Below are positions 54,812-63,633 of a stretch of 64,000 nucleotides of DNA, piece after piece. Numbering within the stretch: the stretch's first letter is position 1; the number at the start of each line of letters is the position of its first letter. The stretch spans positions 62,001-126,000 of the forward strand of contig NZ_JBHTMU010000001.1 in assembly GCF_042679605.1 (NCBI RefSeq). Reading direction: 5' to 3'. Position numbers and translations under genes: made by a program. The notes below the pieces were generated by a model. The model did no database searches, was not told the origin of the DNA, and saw only the letters and a program-made list of their open reading frames with translations. The stretch comes from Litorisediminicola beolgyonensis. Lineage in GTDB: Bacteria; Pseudomonadota; Alphaproteobacteria; Rhodobacterales; Rhodobacteraceae.

Positions 54812-56672
54812 TGGCGGGTCTTTCCTGCTCCGCGTCGCCGTCTGCTGCGGCCTCCGCGCTCTGCTCTTCGTAAAGTCTGAATTCAATACGACGGTTCTGT
54901 TCGCGGCCGTCTTCGCTTTCGTTGGACGCGATGGGGCGCTCTTCGCCATAGCCGCGCGCGCGGTAGGCGGCGGTCAGGACCCGGCGGTCGCGCAGCGCGG
55001 TCAGAACCGACTCGGCGCGTTGCTGGCTGAGCTGCTGGTTCATGATCTCCCGGCCCTGGCTGTCCGTGTGGCCCTGGATTTCCAGCGGGAACTCGCCGCA
55101 GAGCTTAAGAAGCTCGGCGATCCCGTCGAGGATTTCGTCGGCCGAGGGGTCGAGCGTGGCCGAGCCGGGCTCGAAGGTGATTTTCCGCGCGCCGACGATC
55201 TCGCGGATCTGCTTGACGCATTCCTCGGGCGGCGGGATGCCGAGCGAGGGGTCGAGCTTTTCGACGTATTCGACGTTGATGTCGTAGGTGTCGCTGCCAA
55301 GCTGATCGGACAGGAGCGTCGCGATCTCGGCGGAGGCCTCGGTGTTGCCGGTCTTGCCAGTGACGGCGATCTCGTCCGGCGTCACGGTGACGGCGCCGGA
55401 GTTCAGACGGGCAAGCGCCTCGATCCCGGCCAGAACCCGCGCCTGCCAGGAGGCATTGAGGGTCTCGTCGACCCGCGCGCCCATGGTCACGCTGTCGGAG
55501 GCGAAGCGGGCGCGGGCGTAGGTCGCCGCGGTCTCGCGCGCCTTCTCGCTGGCGATCCGGCCGCGCAGCTGGACGAGCCCCTCGGGCGAGAGGCTGGCGG
55601 TGAACTCGGGCGGGCCGAGATCGGTCGGAGCCTCGGGCGGCTGCGGCAGGACGGCGTCGAGCAGGAACGGCGCGGGCAGCGCGTTCTCCAGCTTTCCGAC
55701 GACCTCGTCGAAGAGCTCGGGCGGCGTGCCTTCCGCCGCCACGAACGAGACATCGGCGTTCGAGAAGGTGACCGATCCGCCGCCGATTTCGGTCAGAGCG
55801 TCGATGGCCATCGCTGCAGCCGATCCCCAGCTTGGCGCGGGCACGCCAAGGCCGATGACGCAGCCGGGCGTGCCGGTGACCCCGGCTCGGGTCGCCGCGG
55901 CGCGGATCTGGGCCTGGGCGCTTTCGCTGTCGGCGGCACAGGCGTCGAAATGCGGACCGACCTCGTCGAGCACGAAACGCAGCGAGAAGGGCGTGATCAC
56001 CGGTCTCGGTGCGGCAATATCGAGCGAGAGGCGCACCGCGTCGGGACGTGCGGCCTGTAGGTCGCGTTCGATCTGGCGCCGCCCAGCGGCGCTTTCGGCC
56101 ATCGCCTTGACCAGCACATCGCCCGCCGCAACCGAGATCTTGGCGCGGTCGAACGCATCGAGCGCGCGCAGCGCCATGTCGATGCTGTCCTGCCAATGCT
56201 CGGGCTCGGGGAAATCCGCGGTCTCGAGGAAGTCGGAGATCTCGGCATCCTGGCCGATCTCGCTGCGCAGGTCCTCGAGCAGGCGCTCGCGGTCGAAGGC
56301 TGCGGGGACGAGGCCGATCAGCGACAGCCCCTTGTCGTTGCGCAGAAGCTCGATCGAGAACTCGGGCGGACGGATGCGTTCGGCTTCCTGGGTCTGGGTC
56401 TCGTCGATCACCCGGGCGGCGTCGACGATCCGCCCCGCGACCGAGATCGCGCGGAAGCGGTCGGCCTCGGTCGGCGCGGTGCCGATCACGAAGACCTGCA
56501 GCCCGTTGGCATCGAGCTCGACCCAGTCCAGCCCCTCGCGCTCCATGGCGTTGGCGACGCTCAGCAGCGAGCTTTCCTCGACCATTCGGGCGACGACGCT
56601 CGCGGCGACGACGCTCAGACCGGCAGCGGCAAGGAAAGTTCCTGCGAGGATGGACAGTGAAGATAGACGCAT
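54804..56672 (-). CDS. OmpA-family protein with BON-like repeats
   Basis: A 622-residue envelope protein. An N-terminal hydrophobic segment (about 6-28, with no clear cleavage site) anchors it. The middle has repeated BON-like units (DANGLQVFVIGTAPTEADRF, then further GTV/SVAG repeats to about 480). The C-terminal OmpA/MotB domain at about 495-600 has LEIQGHTDSQG, NQQLSQQRAESVLTAL, ARGYGEERPIASN and QNRRIEFRL, which bind peptidoglycan. It starts at ATG 56672. A tail rich in Glu and Ala follows. It overlaps the coiled-coil gene. Confidence 0.85.
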   Translation of the reverse strand: MRLSSLSILAGTFLAAAGLSVVAASVVARMVEESSLLSVANAMEREGLDWVELDANGLQVFVIGTAPTEADRFRAISVAGRIVDAARVIDETQTQEAERIRPPEFSIELLRNDKGLSLIGLVPAAFDRERLLEDLRSEIGQDAEISDFLETADFPEPEHWQDSIDMALRALDAFDRAKISVAAGDVLVKAMAESAAGRRQIERDLQAARPDAVRLSLDIAAPRPVITPFSLRFVLDEVGPHFDACAADSESAQAQIRAAATRAGVTGTPGCVIGLGVPAPSWGSAAAMAIDALTEIGGGSVTFSNADVSFVAAEGTPPELFDEVVGKLENALPAPFLLDAVLPQPPEAPTDLGPPEFTASLSPEGLVQLRGRIASEKARETAATYARARFASDSVTMGARVDETLNASWQARVLAGIEALARLNSGAVTVTPDEIAVTGKTGNTEASAEIATLLSDQLGSDTYDINVEYVEKLDPSLGIPPPEECVKQIREIVGARKITFEPGSATLDPSADEILDGIAELLKLCGEFPLEIQGHTDSQGREIMNQQLSQQRAESVLTALRDRRVLTAAYRARGYGEERPIASNESEDGREQNRRIEFRLYEEQSAEAAADGDAEQERPANE

Positions 56673-56727
56673 CGGTTCGGTTCCGCGGGAAGTGGTCCCT
56701 GATAGGACGGCCCGCGCCCGGCTGCAA

Positions 56728-57687
56728 TCAGAGCAAGGCGGCGGCGGCGAAAAACAGCACCGGCAGAAGGCCGGCATTTCGGTTCGAACGGAAGAGCGAC
56801 AACAGCCGGTCGCCGTCGTCGAGCTTGAGGCGGCGGAGCTGCCACATCATGTGCCAGCCCATCGCCCAGGGACCGCCGAGGCAGAGGACAAGGGCCATGA
56901 TCTCGCCCCGGGGCACGGCGCCGATGACCGCGAGCCCCATCAGCGCGACCGAGGCCACCATGAAGCGCGCAAGCCAGGCCGGGGTCCGCTCCGCGAAGAG
57001 GCGGGCGGTCGATTTCACCCCGATCAGCGCGTCGTCCTCGCGGTCCTGGTGGGCGTAGATCGTGTCGTAGAAGAGCGTCCAGGCGATGCCCGCGAGATAG
57101 AGCAGCACCGCGGGCCATTCGAGCCGACCGGTATGCGCGGTCCAGGCCAGAAGCGCACCCCAATTGAACGCGAGGCCCAGGAAGACCTGCGGCCACCAGG
57201 TGAAGCGCTTGGCGAAGGGATAGACCGTGACCGGCAGAAGCGCGAGCACGCCGAGCCCGATCGCCGCGGTGTTGAAGGTCAGGAGAATCATGAAGGCGAC
57301 GAGGCATTGCGCTACGCCCCAGGCGAGCGCCTGCCGCGCCGTGACCGCGCCCGACGGGATGGGCCTCAGCGCCGTTCGCGCGACCGAGCCGTCGATATCG
57401 CGGTCGGTGATGTCGTTCCAGGTGCAGCCCGCGCCGCGCATCAGGACCGCGCCGATCCCGCAACCGAGGAAGATCCACAGGTCGAAGAGGCGCAGGTCGC
57501 CATCGCTGACGATCGCGAGCGTCAGCCCCCACCAGCAGGGCAGGAGCAGAAGCCACGTTCCGATCGGCCGGTCGAGTCGCGAAAGCCGCAGGTAGGGCTT
57601 CAAGCGTTCCGGGGCGTGCCGGTCGACCCAGTTGCCGCTCACCGCATCGGCGATCTGGCCCTCTGGCGCTTGGCTGTCGCTGGTCAT
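56728..57687 (-). CDS. ubiA: 4-hydroxybenzoate polyprenyltransferase
   Basis: UbiA attaches the polyprenyl side chain to 4-hydroxybenzoate in ubiquinone synthesis. The 319-residue membrane protein has about eight to nine helices and both Asp motifs: CTWNDITDRDIDGSVAR and YDTIYAHQDREDDALIG. The start at 57687 (MTSDSQAPEG) is chosen because the family begins near there; 57702 and 57738 are alternatives. Only 13 bases separate this ATG from the divergent rsmE ATG, so the two promoters must lie inside each other's coding DNA. Confidence 0.93.
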   Translation of the reverse strand: MTSDSQAPEGQIADAVSGNWVDRHAPERLKPYLRLSRLDRPIGTWLLLLPCWWGLTLAIVSDGDLRLFDLWIFLGCGIGAVLMRGAGCTWNDITDRDIDGSVARTALRPIPSGAVTARQALAWGVAQCLVAFMILLTFNTAAIGLGVLALLPVTVYPFAKRFTWWPQVFLGLAFNWGALLAWTAHTGRLEWPAVLLYLAGIAWTLFYDTIYAHQDREDDALIGVKSTARLFAERTPAWLARFMVASVALMGLAVIGAVPRGEIMALVLCLGGPWAMGWHMMWQLRRLKLDDGDRLLSLFRSNRNAGLLPVLFFAAAALL

Positions 57688-57700
57688 ACTGTCCGGTCCC

Positions 57701-58438
57701 ATGTCCACAGTCAGGCTGTTTGTAGAGCACCCGCTCACCCCATCACAACCGCTGCCGCTAACCCGCGAGCAGGCGCACTATCTCTTTTCTGTGATGCGAC
57801 TCGGCGAGGGGGCCGAGCTGACGCTCTTCAACGGCGTCGACGGAGAGTGGCGCGCCCGGGTCTCGGAGGCGGGCAAGAAGGGCGGTGTCCTCGAGCCGGT
57901 GGAGCGCTTGCGCGAACAGGCGGGGCCGCCGGATCTCTGGCTTCTCTTCGCACCGGTCAAGAAAGCCCGGACCGATTTCATCGTCGAGAAGGCGGTCGAG
58001 ATGGGCGCCGCGCGCCTGGTGCCGGTGCAGACCGAGTTCACCAATTCCGAGCGAATCCGGCAGGACCGCCTGCAGGCCCATGCCCGCGAGGCCGCCGAGC
58101 AATGCGGCGCTCTGGTGGTGCCCGAGGTCGCTGAATTGGCGCGGCTCGACCGCCTCCTCTCCCATTGGGATGCCACGCGGCGGATCATGTTCTGCGACGA
58201 GGCAGAGGTGGAGGGCGATGCGCAGACCGCGTCCGGTCGGTTCGAGGATGCAACCGGGGACGGTCCCTGGGCCATCCTGATCGGTCCCGAAGGCGGGTTT
58301 TCCGAAGGTGAGCGCAAGCGCCTCAGGCAGATGGCCTCTGCCCATGTCGCCGCGCTTGGTCCGCGGATCCTGCGCGCCGATACCGCTGCCGTGGCGGCGC
58401 TGACACTCTGGCAGACGCGGTTCGGAGATTGGCGATGA
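57701..58438 (+). CDS. rsmE: 16S rRNA (uracil-1498-N3)-methyltransferase RsmE
   Basis: A 245-residue SPOUT-class methyltransferase that methylates U1498 of 16S rRNA. It opens with an OB-like PUA domain (MSTVRLFVEHPLTP, AHYLFSVMRLGEGAE) and ends with the SPOUT knot: LIGPEGGFSEGERKRL and LGPRILRADTAAVAAL. The ATG at 57701 has no obvious ribosome site but is where the family starts. Four bases overlap the next gene (ATGA). Confidence 0.94.
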   Translation: MSTVRLFVEHPLTPSQPLPLTREQAHYLFSVMRLGEGAELTLFNGVDGEWRARVSEAGKKGGVLEPVERLREQAGPPDLWLLFAPVKKARTDFIVEKAVEMGAARLVPVQTEFTNSERIRQDRLQAHAREAAEQCGALVVPEVAELARLDRLLSHWDATRRIMFCDEAEVEGDAQTASGRFEDATGDGPWAILIGPEGGFSEGERKRLRQMASAHVAALGPRILRADTAAVAALTLWQTRFGDWR

Positions 58439-58965
58439 GCTTCGTCCGGCCGGAAGCGCGCGCGACCCTGCGCCGCTGGGCGGAGGCCGGGATCGGCCTT
58501 GGCGTCATGGCTCTGGGGCTTTGGCTGGCCTTGGGCACCGGCGGAATTCTCGGCTGGATCGGCTGGGCGGTCGCGCTCGCGGGGGCGGCCATGTCGATCG
58601 CGGGCGTGCAACGGGCACGGTTTCGGCGCGGCTCGGACGGTCCCGGCATCGTGGACGTCACCGAGGCGCGGATCAGCTATTTCGGGCCATTGACCGGCGG
58701 CGTCGCGGCGCTCGACGATCTCGGCGCGCTGGCGCTCGACCGAAACGGGCGACCCGCGCATTGGATCCTGCAGCGGAGCGGCGAGCCCGATCTCTTCATC
58801 CCGGTCTCGGCCGAAGGCGCGGACCGCCTGTTCGACGCCTTCGCACGTCTGCCCGGATTGCGCACCGAACGCCTGCTCAGGGCGCTCGAAGACGATCGCC
58901 CGGGGCGCGTGGAGCTGTGGCGCAGGCCGGGACACGCGCCCGTTACCGCCATTGGACTGCATTGA
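58435..58965 (+). CDS. Two-helix membrane protein of unknown function
   Basis: A 176-residue protein starting MSFVRPEARATLRRWAEAG. Two adjacent hydrophobic helices occupy about residues 16-36 and 38-56 (GIGLGVMALGLWLALGTGG, IGWAVALAGAAMSIAGV), followed by a soluble domain of about 115 residues with PLTGGVAALDDLGALALD and LFDAFARLPGL. I do not recognise the family. Its ATG overlaps the rsmE stop codon by four bases, so it is translationally coupled to rsmE and 62 bases upstream of gshA. Confidence 0.8.
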   Translation: MSFVRPEARATLRRWAEAGIGLGVMALGLWLALGTGGILGWIGWAVALAGAAMSIAGVQRARFRRGSDGPGIVDVTEARISYFGPLTGGVAALDDLGALALDRNGRPAHWILQRSGEPDLFIPVSAEGADRLFDAFARLPGLRTERLLRALEDDRPGRVELWRRPGHAPVTAIGLH

Positions 58966-59027
58966 CAGCCCCGTCCGGCTCGCTCAGTTACTGATCGAGT
59001 GTCCAAGAAGATCGGGAGCCTGCGCCC

Positions 59028-60398
59028 ATGTCCATTCCTCAGTCCGGCGGCGGGCCGATCGAGCACGAAAGCCAGTTGGCCGAATATCTCGCGGCGGGCT
59101 GCAAGCCGCGCGACGAGTGGCGCATCGGCACCGAGCACGAGAAATTCGGCTATCTCAAGGATACGCTCGAGCCTCTGCCGTATGACGGCAAGCGCTCGAT
59201 CCGGGCTGTGCTCGAGGGCCTGCGCGACCGGCATGGCTGGTCGCCTGTCGAGGAAGGCGGTCACCTGATCGGGCTCGAGAAGGACGGCGCCAATATCTCG
59301 CTTGAGCCGGGCGGCCAGCTCGAGCTTTCCGGCGCGCCGCTCGAGACGATCCACCAGACCTGCGACGAGGTGAACCAGCATCTGGCCGAGGTGCGCGACA
59401 TCGCCGATGCCTTAGATGTCGGGTTCATCGGTCTCGGTGCCGCGCCGATCTGGCAGCATGACGACATGCCGCTGATGCCCAAGGGCCGCTACAAGCTCAT
59501 GGATGCCTACATGCAGAAGGTGGGCACGATGGGGCGGGTTATGATGCGGCGCACCTGCACGGTGCAGGTCAATCTCGACTTCGAGAGCGAGGCGGACATG
59601 GTGCAGAAGATGCGCGTCGCCGTGGCTCTGCAGCCGGTCGCGACCGCGCTTTTCGCCAATTCGCCGTTCTTCGAGGGCGAGATCAACGGACACAAAAGCT
59701 GGCGCAGCCGCGTCTGGCGCGATCTCGATGCCGCGCGCACCGGCATGATTCCCTTTGTCTTCGACGAGGATTTCGGCTTCGAGGCCTGGGTGCAATACGC
59801 GCTCGATGTGCCGATGTATTTCGTCTACCGCGACGGCCGTTATATCGACGCGCTGGGACAGTCCTTCCGCGATTTCCTGAAGGGCCAGCTACCTGCGCTG
59901 CCGGGCGAGACGCCGACCATGTCCGACTGGGCCGATCACCTCACTACGATTTTCCCCGAGGCGCGTCTCAAGAAGTTCATCGAGATGCGCGGCGCCGATG
60001 GCGGCCCGTGGCGCAGGCTCTGCGCGCTTCCGGCGTTTTGGGTCGGGCTGATGTATGATCAGGGCGCACTCGATGCGGCCTGGGATCTCGTCAAGGACTG
60101 GAGCGCCGAGACCCGCGAGGCGCTGCGCGTGCGCGCGTCGGTAGACGGGCTCGCGGCGCAGGCCGGTGGCCTCAAGATGCACGCGCTGGCAAAGGAAGTG
60201 CTCGCGCTCTCCGAAGCGGGCCTCCGCGCCCGGGCGCGCACCGGCGCGGGGGGGCTCCTGCCGGACGAGACGCATTTCCTGAACGCTCTCAAGGACAGCG
60301 TCGCCTCGGGCCAGGTGCCTGCGGACGAGCTGTTGGAGCGCTACAACGGGGCCTGGAACGGCGAGTTGTCGAAGATCTTCTCGGAGTTCAGCTACTGA
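59028..60398 (+). CDS. gshA: Glutamate-cysteine ligase (alphaproteobacterial/plant type)
   Basis: GshA makes gamma-glutamylcysteine, the first step of glutathione synthesis. The 456-residue enzyme is of the class shared with plants, not the E. coli class. WRIGTEHEKFGY has the ATP/metal Glu residues; NISLEPGGQLELSGAPLETI, GLGAAPIW and RRTCTVQVNLDFESEADM are family blocks, and the protein ends with the FSEFSY terminus. It is convergent with the DUF805 gene, overlapping by 11 bases, and a gamma-glutamyltransferase gene lies just beyond it. Confidence 0.94.
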   Translation: MSIPQSGGGPIEHESQLAEYLAAGCKPRDEWRIGTEHEKFGYLKDTLEPLPYDGKRSIRAVLEGLRDRHGWSPVEEGGHLIGLEKDGANISLEPGGQLELSGAPLETIHQTCDEVNQHLAEVRDIADALDVGFIGLGAAPIWQHDDMPLMPKGRYKLMDAYMQKVGTMGRVMMRRTCTVQVNLDFESEADMVQKMRVAVALQPVATALFANSPFFEGEINGHKSWRSRVWRDLDAARTGMIPFVFDEDFGFEAWVQYALDVPMYFVYRDGRYIDALGQSFRDFLKGQLPALPGETPTMSDWADHLTTIFPEARLKKFIEMRGADGGPWRRLCALPAFWVGLMYDQGALDAAWDLVKDWSAETREALRVRASVDGLAAQAGGLKMHALAKEVLALSEAGLRARARTGAGGLLPDETHFLNALKDSVASGQVPADELLERYNGAWNGELSKIFSEFSY

Positions 60399-60969
60399 CG
60401 GCCGCGCCGCCGCCCAGGATGCGCGACTGGTAGTATTCGCTGATTTCCGCACGCCGGCGCTCGACCACCTCCGGCGACGGCTCCGCATCGATATGGAGCA
60501 GATGCGCATAGGCTGCGAGCGGATCATGCGCGACCTTCTTGCCATTGACGACACGGGTCTTCGCGTTGCGCTTTCGCGGCGTGCGGACAGGGCCCCAGCC
60601 GTTGTCTTCGGGCTCGGACGGCAGCATGAGCAGCACGTAGAACCAGATGATTCCGACGAAGGGCACGAAGCTCACGAGCATCCAGAAGCCCGAGCGACCG
60701 GTGTCGTGAAGGCGACGGATCATGGCGGTGATATTCGGCGCGAGCTGCAGCGGGACGAGGTAGAGCGACCAGAGGCCGGTGATCTGGATGTCCTGCCAGG
60801 TGCCACGCTCGAGGATCGCCGCAATCGTGATGGCGTCGGCGACGACCGCGCCGAGGGTCACCGCGAAAAGCTCCAGGAAGGACCACCAGTATTCCGATCG
60901 GCTCATTCGGCCTGTCACGTTTACCGCGTTGAAAAGATAGGATTCTAGCGAGGCAATCGGACCGAACAT
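60388..60969 (-). CDS. DUF805 family membrane protein
   Basis: A 193-residue protein with the DUF805 pattern: GRMSRSEYWWSFLELFAV at the N-terminus, IRRLHDTGRSGFWMLVSFVP and GIIWFYVLLMLPSEPEDNGW, with four membrane helices. The start at 60969 follows AAGGGAGA. The C-terminal extension of about 65 residues (AHDPLAAYAHLLHIDAEPSP) is longer than in many homologues. No function is known. Convergent with gshA. Confidence 0.85.
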   Translation of the reverse strand: MFGPIASLESYLFNAVNVTGRMSRSEYWWSFLELFAVTLGAVVADAITIAAILERGTWQDIQITGLWSLYLVPLQLAPNITAMIRRLHDTGRSGFWMLVSFVPFVGIIWFYVLLMLPSEPEDNGWGPVRTPRKRNAKTRVVNGKKVAHDPLAAYAHLLHIDAEPSPEVVERRRAEISEYYQSRILGGGAAVSS

Positions 60970-61093
60970 CTGGAAGCGTCTCCCTTGGGGTGTTCGAAAC
61001 ACTTTCTTAAGCCCTCGCGGCCAAATTTGGGCTGATGCGCGGCTTCTAAACGCCATTCACGCTGCTTTTGTCTCGGATTTGACGCAAAGCCGC

Positions 61094-62668
61094 CTAGTAT
61101 CCGAGCGCGCAGCCATCCTTCCGCGGGTCGGACGCGCCTTCGAGAACTCCGGAGGGATGGATGCGGATCGCCTGCGCGCCCCCGATGGCTTGCGGGGCCG
61201 TCACGACCTTGTGGCCCTTGTCGGCCAATGCCGCGCCGACCGCCTCCGAATAGCCGCGCTCGAGCCGCAGCTCGCCCGCCTCGGGGAAGAGCCGTGGTGC
61301 ATCGAGCGCCGCCTGCGGATCGAGGCCGTAGTCCAGAAGATTCGTCACCACGCGGGCATGTCCGTGCGGCTGATAGGCCCCGCCCATCACGCCGAACGGC
61401 ATCTCGACCTGATCGCCGTCGCCCAGCATCGCCGGAATGATCGTGTGCATGGGGCGCTTGCCGGGGGCCATTTCGTTCGGATGGCCGTCGACCAGAGAGA
61501 ACCCGGCGCCGCGATTCTGGAACAGGATGCCGAATTTCTTCGACGCGATGCCCGAGCCGAAGCCGTGGAAGATCGAGTAGATCAGCGATACCGCCAGCCG
61601 GTCGCGGTCGACCACGGTGATGTAGATCGTGTCGCGATGCACCGCCTCGGCAATTCCGGCGGGGTCGGCCATGGCACGATTCGGGTCGATCAGGGCCGCC
61701 AGCCTGTCGGCGGTCTCCGGCGCCAGCATGTGCTCGATCCGCGAGGTATGGTCCGGATCGGCGATGATGCGGTTGCGGGTGTCATAGGCGAGTTTCGACG
61801 CCTCGACCTCGAGATGCGCGCGCTCGGCGCCCCAGGGATCAAGCGCGCCCAAGTCGAACCGCGCGAGAATGTTGAGCATCAGGATCGCCGTGGCGCCCTG
61901 GCCATTGGGGGGATGCTCGTACAGCGTTTTGCCGCCGTAGGTGCCGGAAATGGCCGGGCCGTCGGTGCAACGGGTCGCGGCTAAATCCTCGGCGCTGTGA
62001 CCGCCGCCAAGCTCGGCGAGCGCGGCGATCATGTCCTCGGCGACCTCGCCGGAATAGAACGCGTCGCGACCGTCGCGCGCGATCCGGCGCAGCACCTCGG
62101 CCTGTCCGGGAAGGCGGAAGATGTCGCCGAGCTTCGGGGCGGCCCCGTTTGACAGGTAATGGTGTCTGCCGTCGCCTTGAAGGATCTCGGTCAGGTCGGA
62201 CCAGTCCGCGGCCACGCGCGGCGCAACCGGCACGCCCTCGTCCATGTAGCGGATCGCGGGTGCCAGGCTGTCCGCGAGGCCGAGCTTTCCCCAGCGATCC
62301 GACAGCGTGCAGAACGCGTCGATGGCGCCGGGAATGGTGACCGCGTCGGCGCTGTAGAGCGGAACGGTGTCGTGACCGGACGCCCGCAGCCGCTCGGCGG
62401 AGGCAGAGGCGGGCGCCCTTCCGGACCCGTTCAGCGCGACAATGTCTTCGCCCGGCCGCGAGATGAGGGCGAAGCAATCCCCGCCGATCCCGGTCATCTG
62501 CGGCTCGCAAAGCCCGAGGAGAACCGCCCCCGCGATGGCGGCATCGACGGCGTTGCCGCCCGCTTTGAGAATGTCGATGGCCACGCTTGCCGCCAGCGGA
62601 TGCGACGTCGCGCACATGCCGTTCGTGGCGAAGACAGCCGATCGGCCGGGTTTCTGGAAATCGCGCAT
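61094..62668 (-). CDS. Gamma-glutamyltransferase
   Basis: A 524-residue Ntn-hydrolase that cleaves gamma-glutamyl bonds of glutathione or related peptides and may pass the glutamyl group to water or amines. ATSHPLAASVAIDILKAGGN, the GIGGDCFAL core and PHGHARVVTNLLDYGLDPQA are conserved. The autoprocessing nucleophile is Thr347 in RDTIYITVVD. There is no visible signal peptide, so it is probably cytoplasmic, in contrast to E. coli Ggt. A promoter lies at 62698-62725. Specificity is not known. Confidence 0.9.
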   Translation of the reverse strand: MRDFQKPGRSAVFATNGMCATSHPLAASVAIDILKAGGNAVDAAIAGAVLLGLCEPQMTGIGGDCFALISRPGEDIVALNGSGRAPASASAERLRASGHDTVPLYSADAVTIPGAIDAFCTLSDRWGKLGLADSLAPAIRYMDEGVPVAPRVAADWSDLTEILQGDGRHHYLSNGAAPKLGDIFRLPGQAEVLRRIARDGRDAFYSGEVAEDMIAALAELGGGHSAEDLAATRCTDGPAISGTYGGKTLYEHPPNGQGATAILMLNILARFDLGALDPWGAERAHLEVEASKLAYDTRNRIIADPDHTSRIEHMLAPETADRLAALIDPNRAMADPAGIAEAVHRDTIYITVVDRDRLAVSLIYSIFHGFGSGIASKKFGILFQNRGAGFSLVDGHPNEMAPGKRPMHTIIPAMLGDGDQVEMPFGVMGGAYQPHGHARVVTNLLDYGLDPQAALDAPRLFPEAGELRLERGYSEAVGAALADKGHKVVTAPQAIGGAQAIRIHPSGVLEGASDPRKDGCALGY

Positions 62669-62697
62669 GAGGTTCCCCGAGAGACTTGGTCGCAGCG

Positions 62698-62725
62698 ACG
62701 ATAGGCGCTGGTGTGCCGAGGTCAA
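62698..62725 (-). promoter_or_regulatory. Probable ggt promoter
   Basis: Minus-strand TTGACC (62725-62720), a 16-base spacer and TATCGT (62703-62698). The -35 box matches five of six bases and the -10 four of six. It lies about 30 bases upstream of the ggt ATG. Confidence 0.55.
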
Positions 62726-62742
62726 ATTCCGGGGGAGGGGAA

Positions 62743-62790
62743 CCTCGGCACCGCGTACTGGGTGGGGGCTGTTTAGACGCGGTGCCGAGG
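62743..62790. repeat. 13-bp perfect inverted repeat upstream of the ggt promoter
   Basis: CCTCGGCACCGCG (62743-62755) and CGCGGTGCCGAGG (62778-62790) are perfect complements around a 22-base loop. A further copy of the core TGCCGAGG is at 62714-62721, overlapping the -35 region of the ggt promoter. The three sites could bind a repressor or activator. Confidence 0.5.
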
Positions 62791-63066
62791 GAAGCTTTAT
62801 GCAGCTACAAGAACGTGTATGACGGGTCTTTCCGGCGGCATTTGGCCGCGATCTGGGCTTTATTACGACGATGGGCTTTTTCAGGCCGCTCCGCTTTAAG
62901 CTCGCATTAAGAGTGACGATTGGTCCCCGGTAGCTCGGTCTGGCGTGGCTCAATGCGTCACTGGGGAAGCGCTTTCGCTGCTGAGATGCGGACTCATGCG
63001 TCGCGTGTCGGAACTCGAGTCCTGAGAGACCGGATTCGGGGATGCCCGCGCCGACCTCTCTTCCTG

Positions 63067-63104
63067 AGCGGTCGCTTGCAGCGCATGAACAATGCGAGAC
63101 CGCT
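63067..63104. terminator. Two-part hairpin downstream of the kinase-like gene
   Basis: AGCGGTC (63067-63073) pairs with GACCGCT (63098-63104), and inside it CGCAT (63082-63086) pairs with ATGCG (63092-63096) around a 5-base loop. It begins about 20 bases after the stop of the minus-strand gene and lacks a T-run, so terminator is only a guess. Confidence 0.35.
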
Positions 63105-63123
63105 TGCTGCGCCGCTGACCAGA

Positions 63124-63633
63124 TCAGTCCGACATATGGTCCGTAAGCCGGGCAGGATCGAACAGGATGTCGAGCTGGTTTTCGCCGCGGCGACGCGTGT
63201 ACGCCACCTCGTCCGCGAGTTCTCGGATCAGGAACCAGCCGAAGCCGCCCTCGGGCAGGTCCTGCGTCTCTTGCGTGAGGTCGGGCCGGGTGGTGACGGG
63301 AATCGCGCCCTCGGGCATCGGCGCGCCGTCGTCGCGTATCCGGCAGTGCAGCCGCGCGTCGGTGAAATAGAGCGACAGGTCAATGCGACCGGCGCTGCGT
63401 CCGGCGAGCGCATGCTCGACCACGTTGTTCAGCGCTTCCGCCAGCACCAGGGCGACAAGGCCCAATGTCTGCGCGGGCCAATCGGTCTGGCCGAGCCGCT
63501 CTTCGGCAGCGAGGACCGCGTTCCTGACCTCGGTGACATCCGGTGGGAGCCTCAGGCAGAGGAACGGGCGCGTTCTGCCGCGCGATGTGGTGCGCGAAGG
63601 GCAGGAGGACATCTGGATCGCTTCAAGCGGCAT
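63124..63633 (-). CDS. RsbW-like anti-sigma-factor kinase (HATPase_c_2)
   Basis: A 169-residue GHKL-type ATP-binding protein. N-box LAEALNNVVEHA, G1 box DDGAPMPEGA and G2 box GGFGWFLIRELADEVAYTRR are present; there is no sensor or phosphorylation His. Such kinases bind a sigma factor or partner and phosphorylate a STAS antagonist. It overlaps the STAS gene by 11 bases, so the pair is coupled. Its target is not in the window. An alternative start is ATG 63612. Confidence 0.85.
   Translation of the reverse strand: MPLEAIQMSSCPSRTTSRGRTRPFLCLRLPPDVTEVRNAVLAAEERLGQTDWPAQTLGLVALVLAEALNNVVEHALAGRSAGRIDLSLYFTDARLHCRIRDDGAPMPEGAIPVTTRPDLTQETQDLPEGGFGWFLIRELADEVAYTRRRGENQLDILFDPARLTDHMSD

Larger units (their letters stand above)
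62669..63123. other. 455-base intergenic region between ggt and the anti-sigma kinase gene
   Basis: This stretch holds the candidate ggt promoter and dyad (62698-62790), AT-richer DNA around 62860-62920, and a hairpin at 63067-63104. No ORF with coding character, tRNA or CRISPR is visible; the long frame at 62920-63804 runs antisense to the kinase-like gene. Confidence 0.5.

Noticed and set aside
62920..63000. tRNA-like GGTAGCTCGG sequence
   Set aside because: No acceptor-stem pairing, no T-arm GTTCGANTC motif and no anticodon stem could be found.
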